Assembly: GCF_014873145.1 (NCBI RefSeq) | Contig: NZ_JADBEK010000001.1 | Span: 2,418,001 to 2,482,000 of the forward strand | Source of the DNA: Nonomuraea angiospora | GTDB lineage: Bacteria > Actinomycetota > Actinomycetes > Streptosporangiales > Streptosporangiaceae | Direction: 5' to 3' | DNA length: 64,000 nt | In this document: positions 44,105-53,072 of the stretch, piece by piece | Layout of the letters: each line of letters starts with the position of its first letter | Numbering within the stretch: the stretch's first letter is position 1 | Made by a program: the position numbers and the translations under genes | Notes under the pieces: generated by a model | Seen by the model: only the letters and a program-made list of their open reading frames with translations | The model's database searches: none | What the model was told of the DNA's origin: nothing

Positions 44105-47100
44105 ATGGGCCGGAAAGCCCTCTTACCGCCCCGACCACCCGCCTGGCGCCGCTTGCTGATCACGATGTCGAGCGCCGTCCTGGTCCTCGGGCTGGCGACC
44201 CCCGTCGCCGTACCCGCCCAGGCACAGGCCGCCGCCGCTCCGAAGCCGCCGGAGCATGGCCCCGGAAAGGGGTCTGTGAACGTGCTGGTCTTCCACGGCC
44301 CCGCCGACCAGCAGGACGACCCGGTCAAGCAGGCCGCGGCGGCGATCAAGGAACTGGGTGGGAAGAACGGCTTCTCCGTCGACGCCTCGCAGGATCCGGC
44401 GGTGTTCACCACCGACAACCTGGCACGCTACCGCGGCGTGGTGTTCCTGTCCGCCAAGGGCGCGGCGCTGAACGACGGCCAGCTGGCCGCCTTCCAGGCC
44501 TACATCAGGGACGGCGGCGGGTTCGTCGGAGTCCACGACGCCGCGCGCGCCCAGGCGGACTCGGCCTGGTTCACCGAGCTGATCGGCACCCGCCCCGCCG
44601 GCAGCCTCCCCCCTCCGGAGAAGGTGGTGGAGAGCGCCGCCAGCGCCGAGAACCCGCCGAACGAGACGAAGGACAAGCTGTTCGACGGGAGCAACGACAC
44701 CAAGTGGCTGGCCCGGACTCCGACCGGATGGATCCAGGGGAAGCTCGAGAAGCCGGCCGCGATCGCGCACTACGCGTTGACGTCCGCCAACGACTTCCCC
44801 GGACGTGACCCGAAGGACTGGGCCCTGCAAGGCTCCCAGAACGGGACGGACTGGACCGACCTCGACAAGCGGAGCGGGGAGAGCTTCCCCCAGCGGTTCC
44901 AGACCAAGGAGTACACGTTCGCCAACAGCACGGCGTACCAGTACTACCGGCTCAACATCACCGCGAACGGCGGCGAGCCCCTGATCCAGCTGGCCGAGCT
45001 GCGGCTGTTCGGCCCCACCGCCGGAGAGCCACCGGAGAGCAAGCCGCAGGAGGCCGTCGTCGAGCTCGTCGACCGCCAGCACCCGGCGAACAAGGGGCTG
45101 CCCTTCACCGTGAAGCGCACCGACACGTGGATGAACTGGAGCCCCAACCCGCTGGGCAAGGTCCACACGGTCGCTCAGGTCGGCGAGCACACCTACGACC
45201 AGGGTCTGAACGGCAACGGCGCGTTCCATCCGATCTCGTGGTGCCGTGACTACGACGGCGGCCGGTCGTTCTACACCGGCATGGGCGGCACCAAGGCCGG
45301 CTACACCGGCGACGAGCAGTTCCGCAGTCACCTCGGCGGCGCCATCCGGTGGGCGGCCGGCCTGGTGCGCGGTGACTGCCAGGCGACGATCGCCTCGAAC
45401 TACACCGTCGAGCGGCTGACCGCGCAGAACAAGCAGGGCCAGCTCGACCAGATCGGCGAGCCCCACGGCCTGACCATCGCCCCGGACGGCAAGGTCTTCT
45501 ACATCGGCAAGGCGGCCTGCACGACCGGCCCGATCGCCGACTGGAACGACCCCAAGGTCGGCCTCGGCTGCGGCACCATCCACCAGTGGGACCCGAAGAC
45601 CAAGCAGGTCAAGCTCCTGACCACGCTCCCCGTCATGGGCAACCGCGGCAGCGGCGACGAACTGGTCAAGAACGAGGAGGGCCTGGTCGGCATCACGCTC
45701 GACCCCAAGTTCGAGCAGAACGGCTGGGTCTACGTCTACTGGATGCCGCACGAGTCGATCGACAGGGACAAGCGGATCGGCAAGCGGACGGTCTCCCGGC
45801 TCACCTACGACGCCGCGAACCAGAGCATCGACCAGGGCACCCGCAAGGACCTGCTGCAGTGGGACACCCAGATCCACAGCTGCTGCCACGCGGGTGGCGG
45901 CATGGCCTTCGACAAGGACGGCAACCTCTACGTCGGCACCGGTGACAGCAACTCCTCCGGCGGCTCGGGCGGCTACTCCGGCAACAACTGGACCGCGGAC
46001 TACAAGGGCGTCTCGTTCCAGGACGCCCGCCGTACCGCGGGCAACACCAACGACCTCAACGGCAAGATCCTCCGCATCCACCCGGAGCCCGACGGCACCT
46101 ACACCATCCCCAAGGGCAACCTGTTCACCGGCAAGGAGGAGGGCGGCGGCAAGACCCGCCCGGAGATCTGGGTGATGGGCGTGCGCAACATCGCCCGCAT
46201 CGCCTGGGACAATGTGAACGACTGGCTCACCGCCGGATGGGTCGGGCCCGACGCCGGCGGCCCCAGCGAGACGTGGGGTCCCGCCAAGTACGAGACCGCC
46301 ACGATCCTCAGGTCCGCCGGCAACCAGGGCTGGCCGTACTGCATGGGCGACAGGCAGCCCTACCGTGACCGCAGCAACTCCGACGCCACCCAGCCCGCCG
46401 ACTGGTACGACTGCGACCACCTGAAGAACACCTCACCGCGCAACACCGGCCTCGTCGACATCCCGCCGGCGCGCTCCAACATGATCTGGTACTCGCCGCA
46501 GGGCGGCGGCCCCGTCTACCCGAAGCGGAACGACGGCAGCGGCCTGCCCACGTACAAGCCGGGCGAGGAGACCCTCACCATTCCCTACCTCAAGGGCGGC
46601 GGCCAGGCGGTCATGTCGGGGCCGACCTACCATCGCTCCCAGGTCGACACCGACAGCGGTGTGGCGTGGCCGGCGTACTGGGAGAACAAGTGGTTCATCG
46701 GTGACGAGTCCAACGGCAACAACCGCGTCGCCGTGACCGTCGACCCGAAGACCGTGCCCGAGGCCGGCCGGCCCGTGTTCGGCGAGGACCTGCGCCAGAT
46801 CATCCCGGGCGGCGGCGGCAACACCCAGCTCCAGTCGTGGATGGACGCCAAGTTCGGGCCGGACGGCGCGCTCTACATGCTCGACTACGCCGGCGGATTC
46901 TTCAGCCTCCACGCCAACCAGAAGCTGATCCGCGTCGCCTACAAGGGTGGTCCGGCGACACCGAACCCGAGCCTGGCCGTGGCGCGTCCCGTCCGGCAGA
47001 GCGACCCCAGGACGATGGCGTTCTCCAGCACGAAGGCCGGCGGCGTGTCGTGGGAGTGGGACTTCGGCGACGGCAGCAGGCCGTCGAAGGAGGCGAACCC

Positions 47101-48106
47101 CACGCACTCCTACAAGGACTTCGGCACGTACAAGGCGACGCTGAAGATCACCTACGCCGACGGCACGGCGGCCACCGGCACGATCGACGTCAAGGTCGAA
47201 TGCACCGCCCCCGACGCCCGGCCGACGGTCCGGCTGCTCGACACCGACACCGGCGTGGCCAACCGCGTGGCCGGCGGCGGCTGCACGCTGAACGACCTGA
47301 TCGACGACGAGCGCGGCTGGAAGAACCACGGCGAGTTCATGAGCCACCTCAACGACGTGGTGAACCAGGCCCGCAAGGGCGGCGTCATCGACGACCGCGA
47401 GGCGTCCGCGCTCAAGAAGGCGGGCGCCCAGTCCGAGATCGGCAGGACGAACGGGTACGAGACCCTCTTCGACGGGACGGCGCAGTCGCTCCAGGGGTGG
47501 ACGCAGGCCCCGTCGGGACAGTTCAGCCTGCAGCCGGACGGCACGATCCGCGCCTCCGGCGGCCTCGGAATGCTGTGGTACTCCAAGAAGGCGTACGCCG
47601 ACTTCTCGCTGCGGCTGCAGTTCCGTGACGTCGCGCCCGACGCGCTGCGCGCCAACAGCGGAGTCTTCGTACGGTTCCCCGACCCGAGAACGCCACTGGA
47701 GCAACGTCCGGCGGGAAGCTGCGGAACGACCGGCTCGGCCCGTACGTCGCCCGCCTGGGTCGCGATCTTCTGCGGTCACGAGATCCAGATCTACGACGGC
47801 GACACGGGCGAGCCGCAGAAGACCGGCTCCGTCTACAACTTCGCCGCCACGGGCCTGGACAAGGCCGGGGTCACCCCGAAGGGCACGTGGAACGACTACG
47901 AGGTCCGGGTGGTCGGGCAGCACTACACGATCACCCGCAACGGCAAGGTGATCAACGAGTTCGACAACACGCCGGGCAAGACGTCGTCCCGCGCTGGCGA
48001 CCCGCCCACGGACCTGCGCCAGTTCATCAGCGGGTTCGTCGGGTTGCAGAACCACAGCAACAACGACGCGATCGAATTCCGCAACATCCGGGTGCGCGAA
48101 CTCTAG
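44105..48106 (+). CDS. secreted ThuA / F5-8C / glucose-sorbosone dehydrogenase / PKD / DUF1080 protein
   Basis: 1333 residues. Signal peptide (1-43). A ThuA-like domain begins at about 58 (VNVLVFHGPADQQDD) and is resumed at about 315 (VVELVDRQHPANKG ... HPISWCRDYDGGRSFYTGMG). Between them (about 170-302) sits an F5/8-type discoidin module (LFDGSNDTKWLA; QLAELRLFGP). Then a PQQ glucose/sorbosone dehydrogenase-like beta propeller (about 432-945; GEPHGLTIAPDG, SCCHAGGGMAFDKDG, GVRNIARIAWD), a PKD domain (about 955-1030; DFGDGSRPSKEANPTHSY) and a DUF1080 module (about 1119-1333; ETLFDGTAQSLQGW). It probably oxidises or binds sugars outside the cell. Laccase is upstream, a cupredoxin protein downstream. 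Confidence 0.9.
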   Translation: MGRKALLPPRPPAWRRLLITMSSAVLVLGLATPVAVPAQAQAAAAPKPPEHGPGKGSVNVLVFHGPADQQDDPVKQAAAAIKELGGKNGFSVDASQDPAVFTTDNLARYRGVVFLSAKGAALNDGQLAAFQAYIRDGGGFVGVHDAARAQADSAWFTELIGTRPAGSLPPPEKVVESAASAENPPNETKDKLFDGSNDTKWLARTPTGWIQGKLEKPAAIAHYALTSANDFPGRDPKDWALQGSQNGTDWTDLDKRSGESFPQRFQTKEYTFANSTAYQYYRLNITANGGEPLIQLAELRLFGPTAGEPPESKPQEAVVELVDRQHPANKGLPFTVKRTDTWMNWSPNPLGKVHTVAQVGEHTYDQGLNGNGAFHPISWCRDYDGGRSFYTGMGGTKAGYTGDEQFRSHLGGAIRWAAGLVRGDCQATIASNYTVERLTAQNKQGQLDQIGEPHGLTIAPDGKVFYIGKAACTTGPIADWNDPKVGLGCGTIHQWDPKTKQVKLLTTLPVMGNRGSGDELVKNEEGLVGITLDPKFEQNGWVYVYWMPHESIDRDKRIGKRTVSRLTYDAANQSIDQGTRKDLLQWDTQIHSCCHAGGGMAFDKDGNLYVGTGDSNSSGGSGGYSGNNWTADYKGVSFQDARRTAGNTNDLNGKILRIHPEPDGTYTIPKGNLFTGKEEGGGKTRPEIWVMGVRNIARIAWDNVNDWLTAGWVGPDAGGPSETWGPAKYETATILRSAGNQGWPYCMGDRQPYRDRSNSDATQPADWYDCDHLKNTSPRNTGLVDIPPARSNMIWYSPQGGGPVYPKRNDGSGLPTYKPGEETLTIPYLKGGGQAVMSGPTYHRSQVDTDSGVAWPAYWENKWFIGDESNGNNRVAVTVDPKTVPEAGRPVFGEDLRQIIPGGGGNTQLQSWMDAKFGPDGALYMLDYAGGFFSLHANQKLIRVAYKGGPATPNPSLAVARPVRQSDPRTMAFSSTKAGGVSWEWDFGDGSRPSKEANPTHSYKDFGTYKATLKITYADGTAATGTIDVKVECTAPDARPTVRLLDTDTGVANRVAGGGCTLNDLIDDERGWKNHGEFMSHLNDVVNQARKGGVIDDREASALKKAGAQSEIGRTNGYETLFDGTAQSLQGWTQAPSGQFSLQPDGTIRASGGLGMLWYSKKAYADFSLRLQFRDVAPDALRANSGVFVRFPDPRTPLEQRPAGSCGTTGSARTSPAWVAIFCGHEIQIYDGDTGEPQKTGSVYNFAATGLDKAGVTPKGTWNDYEVRVVGQHYTITRNGKVINEFDNTPGKTSSRAGDPPTDLRQFISGFVGLQNHSNNDAIEFRNIRVREL

Positions 48107-48195
48107 GCCGGTCCATCGGCCGGGTGCCGGGTGGGGCGCCGACCCCGCCCGGCGCCCCACCCAGCCGCGCAGACTTTGAGAGGTGCATCGATCCC

Positions 48196-49878
48196 ATGCA
48201 TGTCCGCCTGATCCATGCCTTACGCAGGACGTTCAAGGCCGCTGCCACGGCGCCGGGCCTGGCCGTGGTGCTGCTGGCCGTGGCGCTTCCCGCGCTCTTC
48301 CTGTCGTCGGCCCAGGCCGGCGCGCAGGCCCCCATGCGGCTGACGGCCCAGGCCGACCAGGTGCTCACCTGGACGGCCGACAACAGCATGACCGCGTACA
48401 AGTCGACGCCGACCACCGCCACCGCGGGTCCCGCCACCATCGTCTTCGAGAACAGTGCGGCGACCGGCAACGACACCGGCATGACGCACACCCTGACCTT
48501 CGACGTCTCCACCCCCGGCTACAACCACGACGTCAGCCTCAGCATCATCGCCAGCCCCTTCGACGCGAACGGGGGCCGCCACCAGGCGCAGGTGAACCTC
48601 ACTCCGGGCAAGTACCGCTTCTTCTGCGCGATTCCCGGTCATGGCCAGATGGTCGGCGAGCTGGTGGTCACCGACGGCGGCGGGACGGACACCACCGCGC
48701 CGCAGGTGTCGGCGCAGGTGGCGGGCGACCGGAACGACGACGGCGCCTACGTCGGCTCCGCGACCGTGACCCTCACGGCGAGCGACACCGAGTCGGGGGT
48801 GGAAACCGTGGAGTACGCGCTCGACAGCGGGGCGTTCACGGCGTACTCGGCCCCGGTGTCGGTCAACGAAGTGGGCGCGCACACCGTGCGTTACCGGGCC
48901 ACCGACAAGGCCGGCAACACCTCGCCGGTGGGCTCGGTGACGTTCACCGTGGCGGCCCCTCCGGGACAGGACACCACTCCCCCGCAGGTCACAGCCCAGG
49001 TGACAGGCGACCGGAACGACGACGGCAACTACGTCGGCTCCGCGACCGTGACCCTCACCGCGACCGACGCCGGGTCCGGCGTCGCCACGGTGGAGTACTC
49101 CCTCGACGGTCAGCCGTACGCGGTGTACGCCCAGCCCGTCGCCGTCAGCCAGCCCGGCGCCCACACCGTGACCTACCGGGCCACCGACAAGGCCGGCAAC
49201 ACCTCCGACCCGGGCACGACGACGTTCACGGTGGTGGCGGAGCAGGAGAAGGACACCACTCCCCCGCAGGTCACAGCCCAGGTGACAGGTGACCGGAACG
49301 ACGACGGCGCCTACGTCGGCTCCGCGACCGTGACCCTCACCGCGACCGACACTCAGTCCGGGGTCGACAAGGTGGAGCACTCCCTGGACGACGGCGCCTT
49401 CACCGCGTACTCGGCTCCGGTGTCGGTCAACCGGCCGGGCGCGCACACAGTGCGCTACCGGGCCACCGACAAGGCCGGCAACACCTCGCCGGTGGGCTCG
49501 GTGACGTTCACCGTGGCGGCCCCTCCGGGACAGGACACCACTCCGCCGCAGGTGACGGCACAGATCACCGGCAGCATGGACTGGGCCTGGAACTACGTGG
49601 GCTCCGCCACGGTGACGCTCACCGCGACCGACGCCGGGTCCGGGGTCGCCACGGTGGAGTACTCCCTCGACGGTCAGCCGTACGCGGTGTACGCGCGGCC
49701 CCTCGCCGTCAGCCAGCCCGGCGCCCACACCGTGACCTACCGGGCCACCGACAAGGCCGGCAACACCTCGGCTGTCGGCACGGCCAAGTTCATGCTGGTC
49801 AAGTCCGCACCGGACCCGCAGACGCCCGGCCCGGGATGCCCGAAGCCGGGCAAGGACAAGGGCTGCAAGGACACGTGA
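48196..49878 (+). CDS. secreted cupredoxin with four Ig-like repeats
   Basis: About 560 residues from ATG 48196. Signal peptide (about 1-42), a plastocyanin/azurin-like domain (about 48-158) with type 1 copper ligands: His in MTHTLTF and the Cys-His-Met set in FCAIPGHGQMVGEL. Four Ig-like/OmpL47-type repeats of exactly 94 residues start at D165, D259, D353 and D447 (DTTPPQVTAQVTG; VYARPLAVSQPGAHTVTYRA; TDKAGNTS). The C-terminus has Cys (GPGCPKPGKDKGC). Probably an extracellular electron carrier or copper protein working with the laccase and dehydrogenase next to it. Confidence 0.9.
   Translation: MHVRLIHALRRTFKAAATAPGLAVVLLAVALPALFLSSAQAGAQAPMRLTAQADQVLTWTADNSMTAYKSTPTTATAGPATIVFENSAATGNDTGMTHTLTFDVSTPGYNHDVSLSIIASPFDANGGRHQAQVNLTPGKYRFFCAIPGHGQMVGELVVTDGGGTDTTAPQVSAQVAGDRNDDGAYVGSATVTLTASDTESGVETVEYALDSGAFTAYSAPVSVNEVGAHTVRYRATDKAGNTSPVGSVTFTVAAPPGQDTTPPQVTAQVTGDRNDDGNYVGSATVTLTATDAGSGVATVEYSLDGQPYAVYAQPVAVSQPGAHTVTYRATDKAGNTSDPGTTTFTVVAEQEKDTTPPQVTAQVTGDRNDDGAYVGSATVTLTATDTQSGVDKVEHSLDDGAFTAYSAPVSVNRPGAHTVRYRATDKAGNTSPVGSVTFTVAAPPGQDTTPPQVTAQITGSMDWAWNYVGSATVTLTATDAGSGVATVEYSLDGQPYAVYARPLAVSQPGAHTVTYRATDKAGNTSAVGTAKFMLVKSAPDPQTPGPGCPKPGKDKGCKDT
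48688..49815 (+). repeat. four tandem 282-bp repeats inside the cupredoxin gene
   Basis: Units begin at 48688, 48970, 49252 and 49534, spaced exactly 282 bases. Long blocks are identical at the base level (for example the segments around TCCGCGACCGTGACCCTCAC), showing recent duplication or homogenisation. Confidence 0.85.
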
Positions 49879-49884
49879 CCCCAG

Positions 49885-49921
49885 CCGGCGGGCGGCCTCC
49901 TTCCTGAAGGCCGCCCGCCGG
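49885..49921 (+). terminator. strong hairpin terminator after the cupredoxin gene
   Basis: Perfect 14-bp stem CCGGCGGGCGGCCT (49885-49898) / AGGCCGCCCGCCGG (49908-49921) with a 9-base loop, 7 bases past the stop codon. Confidence 0.85.
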
Positions 49922-50151
49922 TGCGCCCCGGCGATCTGCCGGGCGATCCGCGGGCGGCGCAGGACGACCGTGGCACCGCTTCGGCCCTGTTCGAGTCCTC
50001 CCCGCACGTCGGCGGCGCGATCACCGTGGCCGTGTGCCTCACCATGCTCGGCGCGGGGCTCGGTGACGGCAGCGCGATGCTGCTGGGCGCGGTGATCACC
50101 GGGGTCGGTGGCCTGGCCACGCTGGCCGTCCTTCCCCGGCGAGACAGATGA
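49921..50151 (+). pseudogene. C-terminal remnant of an MFS transporter
   Basis: About 65 codons resembling the last two helices of an MFS permease: RGTASALFESSPHVGGAITV, then GDGSAMLLGAVITGVGG and a charged end VLPRRDR. It has no start of its own and begins inside the terminator, so the N-terminal 80-90% is missing. Confidence 0.6.
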
Positions 50152-50204
50152 TCCGGTCGCCGCGCCCGCGTATCAGCCCTGCCATGAACGGAGTAGCGGA
50201 TGGC

Positions 50205-50535
50205 CGACACCGGCGAACCGATGCTCTCGGCGGAGGGGTCCGGCGACTCGAGCCGGCAGGTCTGGATCCAGCGCTCCAGGATGGAGTTCGTCCGCGGCAT
50301 CCGAATCCCGCTCTTGGCGAGGCCTATTCCGGCATCGGCCGGCACGGCGTCCAAGGCCGCGGCGAATTTGGCGGCTCGGCCGGGGATGAGGAACCCGGCT
50401 GGGGGACGGACGGTGACGCCGAGGACACGGATACGGCGGGCGGCCTGCTCGATGACCGCCAGAACGTACAGGCGAGCGCCGGTGAGAGTACGGACCTCGA
50501 AGAACGGCGAGGCACCTGTCTGGCTGCGCGGGAAC
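50205..50535 (-). pseudogene. decayed transposase/integrase-core remnant
   Basis: Leftward frame reads FFEVRTLTGARLYVLAVIEQ, AARRIRVLGVTVRPPAGF (the DDE integrase core around the first Asp block), then after an apparent internal deletion SGIRMPRTNSILERWIQTCR, the block around the catalytic Glu of IS481/IS3-like transposases, and degenerates. No start, no terminal repeats recognised. Confidence 0.65.
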
Positions 50536-50745
50536 GCGGCCCAGGCCGTAGCGGTTCGCTCGGGAGTCGGGTCGATGCCGTGCGCTTTACCGTAGAGGCG
50601 GCAACCGGCGCCTCAGCCTGTAGCATCTGTTGGTGTGACGTCTGGGCAGAGTCCGGCGTTCGCGCTGCCCCGCGACAGAAGGAACCTGGGGCTGCGTGCG
50701 CACCGCTGCCCGACTCACCCTGAGGATGGAGAGGGGGTGAGCCGT

Positions 50746-50949
50746 ATGACCGGAACCCTCCTGAATGCTGGTGACGAGCTCGACGTCGTCGTCACGTCCG
50801 CCAAGCCGTTCGGGCTCTTCATTGAGTCTGATTCTGGTGTGCCAGGGCTCGTCCGCGGTGGCGGTGCCGCGGTCGGCGCGACGGTACGCGTGCGCGTGAT
50901 CGAGTTCGACGCAGCCAAGTCGCGATTCAGCGCGACGCTCGTCGACTGA
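50746..50949 (+). CDS. small S1-domain RNA-binding-like protein
   Basis: 67 residues from ATG 50746 with a strong GGAGAGGGGG ribosome site. The whole protein is one S1/OB fold: GDELDVVVTSAKPFGLFIES, GVPGLVR, GATVRVRVIEFDAAKSRFSAT. Free-standing S1 proteins of this size occur in actinobacteria with unknown roles. Terminator follows at once. Confidence 0.8.
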   Translation: MTGTLLNAGDELDVVVTSAKPFGLFIESDSGVPGLVRGGGAAVGATVRVRVIEFDAAKSRFSATLVD

Positions 50950-50954
50950 CGAGT

Positions 50955-50987
50955 TGGCCCGGTCGGCCTTATGCGTCGGCCGGGCCA
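50955..50987 (+). terminator. hairpin after the S1-domain gene
   Basis: Stem TGGCCCGG (50955-50962) / CCGGGCCA (50980-50987), then TCTTTG. Lies 5 bases after the stop. Confidence 0.7.
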
Positions 50988-51526
50988 TCTTTGCTGATCG
51001 AACGCGATGGCCGGCTTCGCCGCGTTCGCTGGTCAGGCGGCTTCAGTGTCGGGTCGTCCGCCACCTTCGCCGGCCCGTTCGATATCACAGAGCGGTCGAA
51101 GCCCTCCACCGCAGGACGTCGTGGGGCAGCGGTGTCAGGAGAGCGGCGAGGAAGACTCGATCCTCGGGCGCGAATCTCACGCAGACGTCCGTGACGGTCA
51201 GGCGAGCCAGGCTCGCAGCCCTGCACGTCGAAGCGCTCATCGACGGCGGCGCGGCCGGCCCCTCGACGGGGGTGTGTTCACCAATTTAGGTAGATCTTTC
51301 CGCATATCTCCCATAAGGGAACATGTCTAACACTGCCTTTCACCTGGGACTTTACCTTCGCCGGAACCGTTGAACCGTCCTTGGGATGCACTTGACCTGC
51401 GGAAACATCAAGCTACCCTCGCTCTATCGCAGACTTCCGGTCTATTCACATTGGTCACATGATTACCAATTTTGTCAGGATCAATGTGCATATATCCGGC
51501 CTTGTTCGGGAGGTCCCCTCGCTTCC
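50988..51526. other. intergenic region without a supported gene
   Basis: About 540 bases. The first 300 have no frame with a ribosome site or a family I recognise. From about 51290 the DNA becomes AT-richer (for example ATTGGTCACATGATTACC near 51450), as expected of a promoter region for the following gene. Confidence 0.5.
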
Positions 51527-52960
51527 ATGACGCCAGAGACACAGAGGTTCATCGAACTGCTCCAGCGCCAGCTCGGCCATGCCGACTACAGTTCGGTCCC
51601 ACGGTCCGACATGTACACGAGCACGCCGGTTCAGGCGCGGCCTGGGCCCAGGGCGCCGCAGCAGGAGGCCGACGACTGGTCCGCCGAAGCACGACCCGGG
51701 TCCCAGACGCGGCACCCAGCAGGCGACCGGCCCGGGGCTGACGAGCCGGGCTGGAACACCGCGGACGGACCGGGCACGGGTGCCGCACGCCCCGCCCCCG
51801 AACACACTCAGGCTCCGGACTCACCGCCGAACGCGACAGCCCCAACCCGGGATGCCGCCGACCTTCCATCCGCCACGGTTGCCCCGGCCCCGAGTTCCCC
51901 CGACAACCCGAACGCCAGTCCGACATCGGACACACCGTCCACCACATCCACCCCCACCGCCAGCCCCAGCCCGACATCCGACACCCCGAGCGCCACCCCA
52001 ACTCCCACGGTCACCCGGTCCTCCGAAACGCCGTCCGCCACGGCCACCCCGACTCCAACCGCTTCCGAGACGCCCCCCACAGCCGGCGCATCGGCGCCGC
52101 AGACGGCTCCGGAAACCACTCCTTCGCCGACCGCCACCACCGCCGAACCGACCGAGCCCGCCGCTTCTCCCGAGCCCGAGCCGACCGCTTCCCCGACGGA
52201 GGCGACGGTCATGTCTCAGTCCGAGCCGGCCGCCACCCCCACGCCGGCCACCGCCCCCTTCTCGGCCGAGCCGCTCACGTCCTCCGCGACCGGGCCAGTC
52301 CCCGAGGAGAGCACCCCTGCCGCGCCGAAAGCGGCTGACACCGCAGTGTCGACGGCGTTCCCCACGCATCTCCAGTCCTCGGTCAGCAGCCCGCTGCCGA
52401 GCCTGTCCACTCCGGCGCTGGTCACCTCGGCCGTGGTCACCGTCATGGCTCTGTTCGCGGTGTTCGTGGTGCTCAAGACCCGCGCCGGTGCCCGCTCGGC
52501 CGCCGCCGCCACCGGGTACGCGCCCCCGAGGCCGCCCGAGCCGGTCGTCCCGCGACACGGCGTCGCCGAGCCCGACGAGGGCACGGGGTGGAGACGGGAG
52601 CTCCTGGAAGCCATCGAGGCTGCCATAGTCCTCGACACCACTCCACCCGGCGAGCAGGACGGCGCCCCACCTGCACCCTCCCAGCAGGGGAACTGGCGAC
52701 CCGGCCCTGCTCCCGGCCCTCAGGAGGAGGACCCCTTGACCGAGCCGCTGGAGTCGATCGTCGTCACCGGGCCCGTCGAGCGCATCGTCATCCCCGCGGC
52801 GACGAGCCCGTTCAACGCCTTCACCCCGGCCGGTTCCACGGACGAGAACGTCCCCGGCCCGGCCCACAACGGGCGCAGCGAGCACGGCAACCAGCACGCC
52901 GGCGATGAGGATGTCACCGACGGGAGGACGCCTCCGTCCCCGGCCCCCGACGCGCTCTAG
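51527..52960 (+). CDS. Pro/Thr/Ser-rich single-pass membrane protein
   Basis: About 477 residues from ATG 51527 (GGGAGG upstream, somewhat distant). N-terminal 20 residues are a small helix (MTPETQRFIELLQRQLGHAD). About 75-290 is a low-complexity linker of TPT/PSPTSDTPS-type units. One membrane helix (about 308-328; LVTSAVVTVMALFAVFVVL) is followed by an acidic C-terminal region. No signal peptide, so the Pro/Thr part may be cytoplasmic with N-in topology, or outside if inverted. It is convergent with the NB-ARC regulator. Function unknown. Confidence 0.7.
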   Translation: MTPETQRFIELLQRQLGHADYSSVPRSDMYTSTPVQARPGPRAPQQEADDWSAEARPGSQTRHPAGDRPGADEPGWNTADGPGTGAARPAPEHTQAPDSPPNATAPTRDAADLPSATVAPAPSSPDNPNASPTSDTPSTTSTPTASPSPTSDTPSATPTPTVTRSSETPSATATPTPTASETPPTAGASAPQTAPETTPSPTATTAEPTEPAASPEPEPTASPTEATVMSQSEPAATPTPATAPFSAEPLTSSATGPVPEESTPAAPKAADTAVSTAFPTHLQSSVSSPLPSLSTPALVTSAVVTVMALFAVFVVLKTRAGARSAAAATGYAPPRPPEPVVPRHGVAEPDEGTGWRRELLEAIEAAIVLDTTPPGEQDGAPPAPSQQGNWRPGPAPGPQEEDPLTEPLESIVVTGPVERIVIPAATSPFNAFTPAGSTDENVPGPAHNGRSEHGNQHAGDEDVTDGRTPPSPAPDAL

Positions 52961-53072
52961 CTTGAGCGCCTGCTCAAGCCGGGGGCTGGAGATTCGGCGT
53001 GTCTGGCGAATCCGCAGGCCGGACGCTGCGGCCGAATCTGCGAGCTCTGGGCTGCTTGCCGGATCCGTTCGC

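Noticed and set aside
48688..49815. Repeats as an assembly artefact
   Set aside because: Units differ by scattered substitutions and keep frame, as expected of a real repeat protein; copy number is still worth checking.
50969..51226. Leftward 85-codon frame after the S1-domain gene
   Set aside because: No ribosome site, low-information composition and overlap with the terminator.
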